64,000 nt of DNA. Source: Bin87 sp965221295 (GTDB lineage Bacteria > Chloroflexota > Dehalococcoidia > Lucifugimonadales > UBA3495). This document shows, piece by piece, positions 18,239 through 26,275 of this stretch (positions are counted from its first letter, which is position 1; every line of letters begins with the position of its first letter). The position numbers were made by a program, and so were the translations under genes. The stretch spans positions 248,001 to 312,000 of the forward strand of contig OZ244879.1 in assembly GCA_965221295.1 (NCBI GenBank). The letters are read 5' to 3'. Under the pieces are notes generated by a model that did not search any database, was not told the origin of the DNA, and saw only the letters and a list, made by a program, of their open reading frames with translations.

Positions 18239-18790
18239 ATGATTCCCGACGACGACATACTCAACGGCGGTCGGCATCCCGTTACCAATATTCGCTATTG
18301 GGACGCTCGAGATGAACTGCGCGCGCATTCCGTCTTGGTCGCCAATGACATGGGTTGTCGTGAAAAACGAGCGCTCTCCAACGGGGACCTGTTGGCAATG
18401 GTCAAGATCGCTAGCGTACGCGATTTGTCACGAGAGGAAAAGCGTCGGTTCTTGAGAATGGACCTAGCGCTTGAGGCCGCCGACGAAAAAGGCGACACGC
18501 GCTATTTCGCCGTGGAAATCGATTTCTATGCCGAACAAGATGGCATACATCGAGCAATCGCCAACGCCCAACTGTTGGCGCGGTTCACCGGCCAGCTGGC
18601 GTCCGCGGTTATCGCCGTGGGCAGAGACTACCGTGGCCTGCCACAAGCGGTCTTGAATGGCGAGTATCCCATTCTGTTGGAGAGGCCGAGCGACGAACGG
18701 GTTTATTTGTACCGGTTGAATGAGCGCAATATCGAAAGAGGGATGGCCGATTTGCGCTACGAGCGTTGGCTTGACAGTCAACCCAAATGA
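18239..18790 (+). CDS. Nuclease-like protein of a coiled-coil/DUF3782-like family, N-terminus reduced
   Basis: This is a 183-residue protein of unknown function. REKRALSNGDLLAMVKIA, FLRMDLALEAADEKGDTRYFAVEIDFYAEQ and AIANAQLLARFTGQLASAVIAVG suggest a PD-(D/E)XK-like core (conserved acidic residues in 'DLALEA' and 'AVEIDF'). The segment LLARFTGQ matches LTRFTGH in the broken frame just downstream, so the two look paralogous. It lacks the long coiled coil hinted at by the fragment at 8487. It is low GC for its surroundings. Confidence 0.5.
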   Translation: MIPDDDILNGGRHPVTNIRYWDARDELRAHSVLVANDMGCREKRALSNGDLLAMVKIASVRDLSREEKRRFLRMDLALEAADEKGDTRYFAVEIDFYAEQDGIHRAIANAQLLARFTGQLASAVIAVGRDYRGLPQAVLNGEYPILLERPSDERVYLYRLNERNIERGMADLRYERWLDSQPK

Positions 18791-18832
18791 GGCAGGACAT
18801 TGTCGTGTCGACAATTGACAAAGGAGGCCGTT

Positions 18833-19076
18833 ATGACCACTTTTGTCGATTTCAACGTAGTTATTTCGTTTCCGTCCGGCGAGTCGGACGGCGTTCGCAT
18901 GGTAACGAGGTAAATTTGGTTTGGAGCAAATATACTGTTTCCTCACCCGCTTCACCGGGCATCCCGCCCGCGCCGCTATCGCCAGCATACGCAATGTGGA
19001 TGAGATACAGCGCATGATAGACGAAGGGCGGGTACATTGGCGCCAACTGCCCCACCGCGATCCGTCGGCAGAATGA
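18833..19076 (+). pseudogene. Broken copy related to the 18239 gene
   Basis: ATG 18833 has a strong AAGGAGG site (18821-18827) and reads MTTFVDFNVVISFPSGESDG before TAA at 18911. In another frame from about 18906 the sequence reads FLTRFTGHPARAAIAS, then IRNVDEIQRMIDEGRVHW to TGA 19074-19076. The second part resembles LLARFTGQLASAVIAV in the upstream gene. A single frame change would join both parts into one protein of about 80 residues, so this is best read as a decayed or frameshifted small gene. Confidence 0.45.
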
Positions 19077-19110
19077 TCGGCCTTCAGCGCCGAAACTGTC
19101 CATCGCCTGG

Positions 19111-19719
19111 CTATTCCCCACCTATCGCCGCAATCACCTCGTCAGCCGTCGCCACCCAGGCCATGCGCGGGAAAACTATGTCCATGCACACGTCGTGCTC
19201 GGTGGCGGTTCCAGCGGCGCAGCAGTCCCGCGCCACGATGCAGTCGTAATCCTTGTCCCGCGCGTCTCTTAGCGATCCTTCCACAACGCCCGTGGTGGAG
19301 TAGCCGGTGAGAATCAAAGTCGTGATCCCGAACCGGCGCAGATACACCTCGATGTCCGTAGCGCTGAAGGGACTGGTGGTGTGTTTGATAACCACCGGGT
19401 CCTCGGGCCTGGGCGCCAGTTCGGCTACGACCTCGGCGTCGTGGGATCCGGCGGTGAGCCGTGGGCCGGCGTCAGCTGCGCTGGCCGGCGCGCCGAAGGG
19501 AGGGCGCGGCGCGTCCTTGCGATCCGGCCGGCGGTTCACCACGACGTAGATCACCAGCATCCCCGCGGAACGCGCTTTCTCCAGCAGCCGGACGCTGTTG
19601 GCGATAATCTCCGCTCCGGAAAGCGGTAGCGCCGGCATCGCGCCGCCTTTGATCAACTCGTTCTGCATGTCTTGGATCAACAGCGCCGTTCGGGATGGGT
19701 CAATCGTAATCTCAGGCAT
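19111..19719 (-). CDS. Isochorismatase-family hydrolase lacking the usual Cys
   Basis: This is a 202-residue protein. ALLIQDMQNELI carries the first catalytic Asp and VVIKHTTSPFSATDIE the Lys. The third position, normally Cys in 'TxxCVExTARDA', reads TTGVVEGSLRDA, so the nucleophile is Val. PhzD-like isochorismatases also lack it, whereas cysteine hydrolases (nicotinamidase, carbamoylases) need it. I chose the second ATG (19719) because GGAGG lies 6 nt before it, while the first ATG touches the ribosome site. It overlaps the upstream gene by 8 nt. Confidence 0.85.
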   Translation of the reverse strand: MPEITIDPSRTALLIQDMQNELIKGGAMPALPLSGAEIIANSVRLLEKARSAGMLVIYVVVNRRPDRKDAPRPPFGAPASAADAGPRLTAGSHDAEVVAELAPRPEDPVVIKHTTSPFSATDIEVYLRRFGITTLILTGYSTTGVVEGSLRDARDKDYDCIVARDCCAAGTATEHDVCMDIVFPRMAWVATADEVIAAIGGE

Positions 19720-20485
19720 ATTCATCCTCCGTGGTGGCGGGTTCGGATCTGTAGTCGGTCAACCGCGTCGGGCCAGCCGCAACCCGTGACCGGTCGTTGA
19801 AACTGGGAAATGCCGCGCCTTCGCTGGTGAAGCGCACCCCGTGGGCTCGCATCATGGCGGTGGTGTTGGCCCGGGCCACCGCCCGCAGCACGTTGGCGGT
19901 GATGCCGCTGTTCTTGCGCACGCTCTTGGCCGGCGCCGCCACGACCTCACGCGGGCCCGGTTCCAGCAAACCCCATCCGTCGGGCAGATGTTCCGGGAAG
20001 GCGACGCCACGGGGCGCCATGATGTGGTGGTATTCCGCGATGCCCAGGAAGCGCGGGTCGTGGAATTTGGTGGACACGCTGGCCAGCCGTTCGCGCAGCC
20101 GTTCCTGTTCCTGCAACAATCGTTCCAGGTCGCCGGCCGTGGCGCGGTAGGCTGGCGTCTCCGCCAACTGGATGCGGCGGGCTAGCGAGTCTGCGCGTCG
20201 TCGCAGGCGTTCGATGTCCGCCGGCGAGTGATTGTCCCGCGCGAAATCCGCCCGGGACGACTTGACCTCAACCACGTGGACGATATTGCCCGGGCCAACT
20301 CCCACCACATCGACGACGGAACCCCACGGGCCTTGTAGCCGTACCTCCAACCCAACGCACCGACAACCGGCGTCGCGGTACAGCCATTGCCACGCTTCCC
20401 ACTTCAGGCGGTAGGCAAGTTCCGATTCGCTGCCCAGCTTGAATGCCGGCGACCACGATTCCGCCGGGGCTGCATCCCTTGCCAT
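19712..20485 (-). CDS. MmcB-like PD-(D/E)XK nuclease-fold protein
   Basis: This is a 257-residue protein. SVVDVVGVGPGNIVHVVEVK followed by SSRADFARD is a clear D-x(n)-ExK nuclease core, as in MmcB/DUF-type DNA repair proteins. Residues 95-145 are Arg/Leu/Glu-rich and likely coiled coil. The C-terminal third is basic and lacks obvious motifs. It is translationally coupled to the isochorismatase-like gene. A DNA repair role is inferred from the fold only. Confidence 0.65.
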   Translation of the reverse strand: MARDAAPAESWSPAFKLGSESELAYRLKWEAWQWLYRDAGCRCVGLEVRLQGPWGSVVDVVGVGPGNIVHVVEVKSSRADFARDNHSPADIERLRRRADSLARRIQLAETPAYRATAGDLERLLQEQERLRERLASVSTKFHDPRFLGIAEYHHIMAPRGVAFPEHLPDGWGLLEPGPREVVAAPAKSVRKNSGITANVLRAVARANTTAMMRAHGVRFTSEGAAFPSFNDRSRVAAGPTRLTDYRSEPATTEDEYA

Positions 20486-20510
20486 CCGCCACCGTCTTTA
20501 CAGATCGTCG

Positions 20511-21533
20511 TTACAGATCCTGGAGGTCCCGCACGATGCGGCGCAACTGCGCTTGCTCAGCGTCGTCGGACGTGTGAATCGAGAAATGCATCTCGTCCAC
20601 CAGGTCGCCGTACTTTTCCCGAAACTTGCCGGCGATCTCATCGTACTCGCCGATGGTGGCAAAGGCGTTCAGCATCTCGTCGGGCACCAGGCCGGGCATT
20701 TCGTCCCACTTGCCCTCGCGGGAGAGGCGGTGCAGCTCCTTGCCGATTTCCTCGAAGCCGTGGCATTCCAGCACGGGGAAGTAGGTGCGGGTGGAGGAAT
20801 AGAAAGAGATGCGTCGGCGGGTTTCCTCTGCCTGCTGCCGGATTGCCTCCTGATTCGGCCCGGTGACGATGAACCCGCCGCCAACGATGTTCACGTCCTC
20901 GGGATTGCGCCCGGCCCGTCGGGCGCCCTCGGCGACGTTGGGTTTCACCACCTGCCGGATGTACTCGGGAGAGGTGAGGCTGTGCAGCATCAGACCGTCG
21001 CTGACTTCGCCGGCCACCAGGCAGTTGTAGCCGTTGACGGCGGCGGTGAAAACTTCCGGCGGGTTGTGCTCGCTGGGCCCGGGGCTGAAGAAGGGAGTCA
21101 TCAGGGAGAACTGGTAAAAATCGCCCTGGTATTCCAGGTTGCTCCCCGTGTCCCAGCAGTTCCAGATGGCGCGCAGCGACTGGACGTACTCCCGCAACCG
21201 GGAACCAGCAGAGCCGGTCCATCGCGTCGAGAAACGCCGCTCGATGTGTCCCTTGACCTGGGTGCCCAGACCCAGGCGGAACCGGCCCTTGCTGCCGTCC
21301 TGAAGGTCGCGGGCAGTGTAGGCTACCACCATGGGGGAACGGGGAAAGGCGATGGCCACGTGGGTTTCCAGCGTCACCCGGCTGGTGGACGTAGCGGCCA
21401 CCGCTAAAGGCAGAAAAGAGTCATGCGCCGTTTCGTTGGTGGATACGCTGTCGTAGCCCATGGCCTCCGCCCAGGCGGCCTCGGCAGCCACGGCGTCGAA
21501 ATCTCGCGATCTCAATGAATAGACAACTTTCAT
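20511..21533 (-). CDS. Luciferase-like (LLM) flavin-dependent oxidoreductase
   Basis: This is a 340-residue protein. MKVVYSLRSRDFDAVAAEAAWAE, SRVTLETHVAIAFPRSPMVVA and GRFRLGLGTQVKGHIERRF are TIM-barrel segments of the bacterial luciferase/F420-FMN superfamily, which is strongly expanded in SAR202. Such enzymes use reduced FMN or F420 to oxidise organics. I set the start at ATG 21533. The 18-bp repeat array upstream is also open in this frame (TQELPP units, TTG at 21737), but the family begins at this beta-strand and each repeat carries an AGGAG ribosome site. Confidence 0.87.
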   Translation of the reverse strand: MKVVYSLRSRDFDAVAAEAAWAEAMGYDSVSTNETAHDSFLPLAVAATSTSRVTLETHVAIAFPRSPMVVAYTARDLQDGSKGRFRLGLGTQVKGHIERRFSTRWTGSAGSRLREYVQSLRAIWNCWDTGSNLEYQGDFYQFSLMTPFFSPGPSEHNPPEVFTAAVNGYNCLVAGEVSDGLMLHSLTSPEYIRQVVKPNVAEGARRAGRNPEDVNIVGGGFIVTGPNQEAIRQQAEETRRRISFYSSTRTYFPVLECHGFEEIGKELHRLSREGKWDEMPGLVPDEMLNAFATIGEYDEIAGKFREKYGDLVDEMHFSIHTSDDAEQAQLRRIVRDLQDL

Positions 21534-21731
21534 CGGTGGTAGCTCCTGGGTCGGTGGTAGCTCCTGGGTCGGTGGTAGCTCCTGGGTCGGTGGTAGCTCC
21601 TGGGTCGGTGGTAGCTCCTGGGTCGGTGGTAGCTCCTGGGTCGGTGGTAGCTCCTGGGTCGGTGGTGGCTCCTGGGTCGGTGGTAGCTCCTGGGTCGGTG
21701 GTAGCTCCTGGGTCGGTGGTAGCTCTTGAGT
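21534..21731 (-). repeat. 18-bp tandem repeat carrying the ribosome binding site of the LLM gene
   Basis: There are eleven near-perfect copies of GGTGGTAGCTCCTGGGTC (plus strand). Read on the minus strand each is GACCCAGGAGCTACCACC and includes AGGAG. The last copy places AGGAG 9 nt before ATG 21533. The array is 198 bp, a multiple of three and without stops. Confidence 0.95.
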
Positions 21732-21849
21732 TGACAACGGCTCCTAAGTCGACAACGGCTCAGTTCAATGAGGCCTTCCAGTTCCGGTAGATTTACCGGT
21801 ACGCCGTCGTCCCCCCAATGGAGGCGCAGGTCGGGGAACCCGTGAACGG

Positions 21850-22209
21850 TTAGCCTTCCGTTGGCGCGATCTGGGCGTAAAGCCGGTCGGTCTTGGCGGC
21901 CATGATGAAGTCATTGCGGTGCAGGTTTCGGATCTTGTGGGTCCACCACGTGACGCTGACCCGGCCCCACTCGGTGGTCAGTCGCGGGTGGTGTCCTTCC
22001 GATTCGGCCAACTCGCCCAGCGCGTTGGTGAACTGAAGGGCCTGCGCGAAATTGCCGAACTTGAATTGGCGGTCCAGCTTGGGAATGCCGGATTCGTCAA
22101 TCAACGCCCAATCGTGCACCGCTGGGTGCAGTTCCGCGATGTCTTCCTCACTGACGTGGGGCGAATCGCGCCGGCAAGCCGTGCAGCGTTCGCCGTATAG
22201 CTCAGCCAT
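21850..22209 (-). CDS. phhB: 4a-hydroxytetrahydrobiopterin dehydratase (pterin-4a-carbinolamine dehydratase)
   Basis: This is a 119-residue protein. FGNFAQALQFTNALGELAE and SEGHHPRLTTEWGRVSVTWWTH match the PCD active site (E/x-H-H-P ... W...T-H). It starts with a short CTACRRDSP segment common in bacterial PCDs. It dehydrates the carbinolamine pterin formed by aromatic amino acid hydroxylases and may also act in molybdopterin metabolism. AGGAGG is 8 nt before ATG 22209. No hydroxylase gene is visible in the window. Confidence 0.88.
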   Translation of the reverse strand: MAELYGERCTACRRDSPHVSEEDIAELHPAVHDWALIDESGIPKLDRQFKFGNFAQALQFTNALGELAESEGHHPRLTTEWGRVSVTWWTHKIRNLHRNDFIMAAKTDRLYAQIAPTEG

Positions 22210-22332
22210 ATTGAAGCCTCCTAAGGGGAGATTTGGGGCAATTCTAGCATAGCGTCTTGGCGAGCTTTGCCGCTGCATCGCCGGACCCCCCGGCCTATAT
22301 TCGCAAGGGTGGCGACGCGCTCTTGTCTCTTA

Positions 22333-22690
22333 CTGTCATTGCGAGCGAAGCGCGGCAATCTCGTTGGCTGCGACCAGCGGCCGTCCGGCTCCGCTGCCCC
22401 GAGGGCCGTACGCCCAGGCGGCGGGATTGCCGCGTCGCTATCGCTCCTCGCAATGACAGAATAAAGAGGCGCTCCTCGCAATGACAGATAAAAGGGCGCT
22501 CCTCGCAATGACAGACGAAGAGGCGCTCCTCCCCTTCCCGTAATTGTCATTGCGAGGCCGAAGGCCGCGGCAATCTCGACGACCACAACTGACGGCCGCC
22601 CGCCCTCCCGCACCGGCGACCGTTCGGCCACGACCCCAAGCCGCCGCGCGTGCCGGAACGGGATTGCCGCGTCGTGATCGCTGCCGGCAG
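22333..22690. repeat. Palindromic repeat array B
   Basis: There are two full units with both kinds of arm seen in the window: GCGAGCGAAGCGCGGCAATC and GCGAGGCCGAAGGCCGCGGCAATC. Short 27-30 bp 'GGCGCTCCTCGCAATGACAGA' repeats lie between them. It is non-coding. Confidence 0.88.
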
Positions 22691-22795
22691 TGGCAAAGGG
22701 GAATGCGTCAGCGCCGGCCCAGCGTCACGCCAGCGTCGGGTGGCAATATTGCAGGCTTCGGATCCAGCGTTGCAACTCAGCCCTGGAGCGATGCC

Positions 22796-24757
22796 TCACG
22801 GCAAATTCTCAATCTCCACCGGAGCCACGGCCTCTGCCAGATCGAATCCGAACACCCGCGAGTAGAAGTACAATTCCGCCTCCAGCGCGCGTTTGATGTT
22901 CTCGGCGCGGCGGAAGCCGTGTTGCTCTCCCTCGAAGGGCAGATACGCGCAGGGGATGCCCTTGTTTCGCACCGCGTCAAACATCATCTCCGCCTGATTG
23001 GGCGGCACGATCCTGTCTTCCAGCCCCTGCAGCAGGATGATGGGACACGAAAGCCCGTCGGTATAGTTGATGGGCGAGCGGCGTTGGTAGACGTCCGCGC
23101 CTTCGGGGTACGGCGCGACCAACCGGTCCAGGTAGCGTGATTCAAACTTGTGGGTGTCCTCAGCCAGCGCGACCAGATCTGAGACGCCGTAGTAGCTGGC
23201 GCCGGCGGCGAACACGTTGCGGAAGGTCAACGCCGCCAGGGTGGTGTATCCGCCGGCGCTGCCGCCCCGGATCGCCAGGCGGTTGCCGTCTGCCAAACCC
23301 TGACGCGCCAGACGCTGAGCGGCGTTGACGCAATCATCCACGTCCACGACGCCCCAGTTGCCGTTGAGCGACTGACGGTAGGCGCGTCCGTACCCCACGC
23401 TGCCGCCGTAGTCCACGTCCACCACGGCAAAACCCCGGCTGGTCCAGAACTGCACCGAGCCGTCCAGAGCGCCCGACGCCGCGCCCGTCGGCCCTCCGTG
23501 GCTTAGCGTCAGCAGCGGCGGCAATTCGCCCTCCGGCGCCTGGTACTCAGGATTCCTCGGCGCATAGTAACGGGCGTAGGCCGTCCGGCCGTCGTTGGAG
23601 GGAAACTCGATTGTTTGCGCCGGCGAAATATAGCCGGGCTCGATGCGCGTAGTTGACGCAGCCTTCAGGGTGGCCCACTGACCGGTATCCAGGTTCACCC
23701 GCAACAATGACATCGGACGTTCGGCGTCGCCGGCGACCACCGCCGCCGTGGAGCCCGCCACCGCCAGGTCGCCGCGTCCCATCTCGCCCACCGGCGCGTC
23801 CAGCCTGGTCAGCGTCCCGGCGGCCGGATCCAGGCGGTTCAGCGACCACGCGCCGCGCCGATTCACGGCGCAGATGATGTCGCCGTTGCCCGCGAATCCG
23901 TAGGTCCGGCTGGCGAAAACCCACTGTGGCCGAGCGTACTCGGCTTCGTCTGGATACAGGGCCTCAGGAGGATACAACGTCGCTGGTCCGCTGTTCCCCT
24001 TGCGATATAGGTTCCACCACCCCGTTGCGTCGGACACGTAGTGCAGCGCGCCGTCCGGCGACCATTCGGGTTGACACACCGAAACCTCGTCGCTCCCAGC
24101 CGCCAGCGTCGCCGGCCCCAGGCTCCCATCGTCCAGCACGGGCGCCGTCCACAGATGCGTTCCATCCCAAGGCATGTTGGGGTGATTCCAGGATAGCCAG
24201 GCCAGCGTCCCGCCGTCGGGGCTGAGCCGCGGCGACGACACGAAATCCCAGCCGCAGGCCAACACGGCCTGCTCGCCAAGCCCCTCGGCGGGAACGGAGG
24301 CGATGGCGTTCACGACGTTATTGGGATCCGTGTGATCCTCCCGCACGCAGATGAGGCGGTTCCGCGCCCGGTCCAGCGTGGCGTCGGAGTAGCGTAGGGG
24401 AGCGTCCGGCGTGATGGGTTGCGGCTCGCCGCCGGAATCTTGCCGGTAGATGCGCTGGTCGTCGAAGTTGGAAAACCATACCACGCCGCCGTCGGCAATC
24501 CACGCGCCGCCGCCGTACTCATGCACCCGGGTCCGGGCGTTGAACGGCGCTGGGATCACGTCGCCGACGGAGCCATCCGCAGCGGCTTGCGCGATGACGT
24601 TGCGCCCGCCCTCCGCGGGCCGTCCCTCGGTCCAGAGGATCTTTTCACCTGCAATGGCAACCTGCCCGATGGTAATGGATTCCGCGACGATCGCGTCCGC
24701 TGTAATCGGCGAATGCCAGGAACCGTAGCTGGCGATGATCGGATTGTCGGCGCTCAA
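22796..24757 (-). CDS. S9 family prolyl-oligopeptidase-type peptidase
   Basis: This is a 653-residue protein. The N-terminal 380 residues form a beta-propeller (repeats such as GGGAWIADGGVVWFSNFDDQRIYR and VCQPEWSPDGALHYVSD). The C-terminal alpha/beta-hydrolase domain has LLTLSHGGPTGAASG (oxyanion), IRGGSAGGYTTLAAL with catalytic Ser, GLEDRIVPPNQAE with Asp, and FEGEQHGFRR with His. There is no signal peptide, so it is cytoplasmic, of the acylaminoacyl-peptidase/dipeptidyl-peptidase type. The start is TTG 24757 with GGGAGA 7 nt upstream. Confidence 0.9.
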   Translation of the reverse strand: MSADNPIIASYGSWHSPITADAIVAESITIGQVAIAGEKILWTEGRPAEGGRNVIAQAAADGSVGDVIPAPFNARTRVHEYGGGAWIADGGVVWFSNFDDQRIYRQDSGGEPQPITPDAPLRYSDATLDRARNRLICVREDHTDPNNVVNAIASVPAEGLGEQAVLACGWDFVSSPRLSPDGGTLAWLSWNHPNMPWDGTHLWTAPVLDDGSLGPATLAAGSDEVSVCQPEWSPDGALHYVSDATGWWNLYRKGNSGPATLYPPEALYPDEAEYARPQWVFASRTYGFAGNGDIICAVNRRGAWSLNRLDPAAGTLTRLDAPVGEMGRGDLAVAGSTAAVVAGDAERPMSLLRVNLDTGQWATLKAASTTRIEPGYISPAQTIEFPSNDGRTAYARYYAPRNPEYQAPEGELPPLLTLSHGGPTGAASGALDGSVQFWTSRGFAVVDVDYGGSVGYGRAYRQSLNGNWGVVDVDDCVNAAQRLARQGLADGNRLAIRGGSAGGYTTLAALTFRNVFAAGASYYGVSDLVALAEDTHKFESRYLDRLVAPYPEGADVYQRRSPINYTDGLSCPIILLQGLEDRIVPPNQAEMMFDAVRNKGIPCAYLPFEGEQHGFRRAENIKRALEAELYFYSRVFGFDLAEAVAPVEIENLP

Positions 24758-24969
24758 GTCTCATTCTCCCTGGGTGATGGTTTCATAGGTCAACTGAATT
24801 TGGTCAACCTCCGGGGCCGTTGCCACGCGCTGCGGTTCGGCGCTACTGGCGCAATCATCGCGGAGCCAGCGCGTGGCATAGCTCTCGGTTGGCCGGAGGG
24901 AGGGTCATGGCGACGTTCGCGTGGCCGCCCCGACGGAGCGGGACTATTGGATCAGGCTGCGGCGCTGCC

Positions 24970-25854
24970 CTATCGCACCGCTGGCATCACCTCGGCGGCG
25001 ATGGTCTCCATCGCGGGGAACACCTCCTGCGGGTCGCCGGAGTACGGCGATACCACCATGCGCGAAACGCCCACGTCCGCAAACGCCCGGGCGTTGGCCC
25101 GCATCTCAGCCGGGTCGCTGCCCAGGGTGAACCGGCCGGGCCGCCCGCCCTGGAGGGGAACGCTGACCGATACTGGAATGGTCGCCGGGTCCCGGTCGGC
25201 CCGTTCCGCCTGTTCGTGCAGGTAGCGGATCCCCTGGGCCAAGTCCTCTGGCGGCATGGCGGTGGGATGCCAACCGTCGCCGTGGCGGGCGGCGCGTCGG
25301 ATGGCGGCGCGGCTGGTCCCGCCGATGATCAGCGGAATGCCCTCGGGACGCGCCGGGCGCGGGGAGAACGCCATGTCGGCGAACTGGAAGAAGCGTCCCT
25401 CGTGCCGGGGGTTATCGTCGCGCCACAGAGTCTTCATGATCTCGATGGATTCGTCGGTGTACGGGCCCCGCTCGACGAAGGGCACGCCCATGGCCTCCAG
25501 TTCAACGTCGATCACGCCAACGCCGACGCCCAACGCCACCCGTCCGCCGGACAGCTGGTCCAGGGTGGCGGCCTGCTTGGCCAAGCGCATGGGATTGTGG
25601 TAGGGCAGCACCAGCACGCTGGTGCCCAGGATGACTCGGCTGGTGCGGGCGGCGGCAAAGGTCAGTATCGTCATGGGGTCATAGTACGGGCGGTCGCCGA
25701 GCCGCTCGTACACGTAGCTCACGTTGAAAACGTGGTCGCTGGCCCACACGGAATCGTAGCCCAGTTCCTCGGCGCGCACGGCGACGCTCACCACGTCCTG
25801 CACGTCGGCCAGGCCCTGGTTGTTGGAAAGGGAAAAGCCAATGTTCATAGTCAT
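24970..25854 (-). CDS. Luciferase-like (LLM) flavin-dependent oxidoreductase
   Basis: This is a 294-residue protein. MTMNIGFSLSNNQGLADVQD, AEELGYDSVWASDHVF, RTSRVILGTSVLVLPYHNP, LDQLSGGRVALGVGVG and IPLIIGGTSRAAIRRAARH are the ordered signatures of the F420/FMN LLM family (TIGR03619-like). The open frame extends upstream but is not protein-like there. I start at ATG 25854, which has only a weak GGAG site. It is the second paralogue in the window and only distantly like the one at 20511. Confidence 0.87.
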   Translation of the reverse strand: MTMNIGFSLSNNQGLADVQDVVSVAVRAEELGYDSVWASDHVFNVSYVYERLGDRPYYDPMTILTFAAARTSRVILGTSVLVLPYHNPMRLAKQAATLDQLSGGRVALGVGVGVIDVELEAMGVPFVERGPYTDESIEIMKTLWRDDNPRHEGRFFQFADMAFSPRPARPEGIPLIIGGTSRAAIRRAARHGDGWHPTAMPPEDLAQGIRYLHEQAERADRDPATIPVSVSVPLQGGRPGRFTLGSDPAEMRANARAFADVGVSRMVVSPYSGDPQEVFPAMETIAAEVMPAVR

Positions 25855-26275
25855 TGCTCCGCCGGGGAGTGGGTGTGTATTTGGAAGGGTTTGCGTTACT
25901 GCCGTTCGCCCAGGCCGGGCGAGGATCAACGCCGCCCATTGTGGCGCCGCCGGCCAAGCGTGGCAATGCCCGAACCACGCTCCCGTCAAGGCCGGCGCCC
26001 CCGCCAAGTCCGGCGCCCCGTGGCGCCAACGCGCTTTCATCCCCAGAAGCGATGACGACGCGGCCATTCCGCAGTGAGGGCGAGCGGCTGTGGCGATGGT
26101 CAACGAGCGTGTCGCCCTTCGCCCGCAGTTGCCCAGCGATGCCAGGTTAATGCGACGGTTTTCGCCGGCTTGTGGGCTAGCGCCCCACTACAGCGTCCAA
26201 CCGCGCCGGTTTATACTATGCCCAACCCAACGTGTTGCAGCATTAACGTTTTGCGGCATAAGGACGGTACAGCAG
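25855..26275. other. Intergenic region upstream of ligA
   Basis: This 421-bp divergent interval has no convincing gene. The sequence TTTATACTATG near 26210 is a possible -10 region for ligA (TATACT) without a clear -35. AAGGA at about 26260 is the likely ligA ribosome site. Confidence 0.5.

Noticed and set aside
18921..19076. Independent toxin-antitoxin small gene
   Set aside because: No partner, start codon weak (TTG), and the sequence matches the end of the upstream gene's family, so a remnant is more likely.
21534..21737. N-terminal TQELPP repeat extension of the flavin oxidoreductase as part of the protein
   Set aside because: The fold starts at MKVVYSL, and each repeat provides a ribosome site. 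The TTG start would have poor spacing. It is kept as an alternative only.
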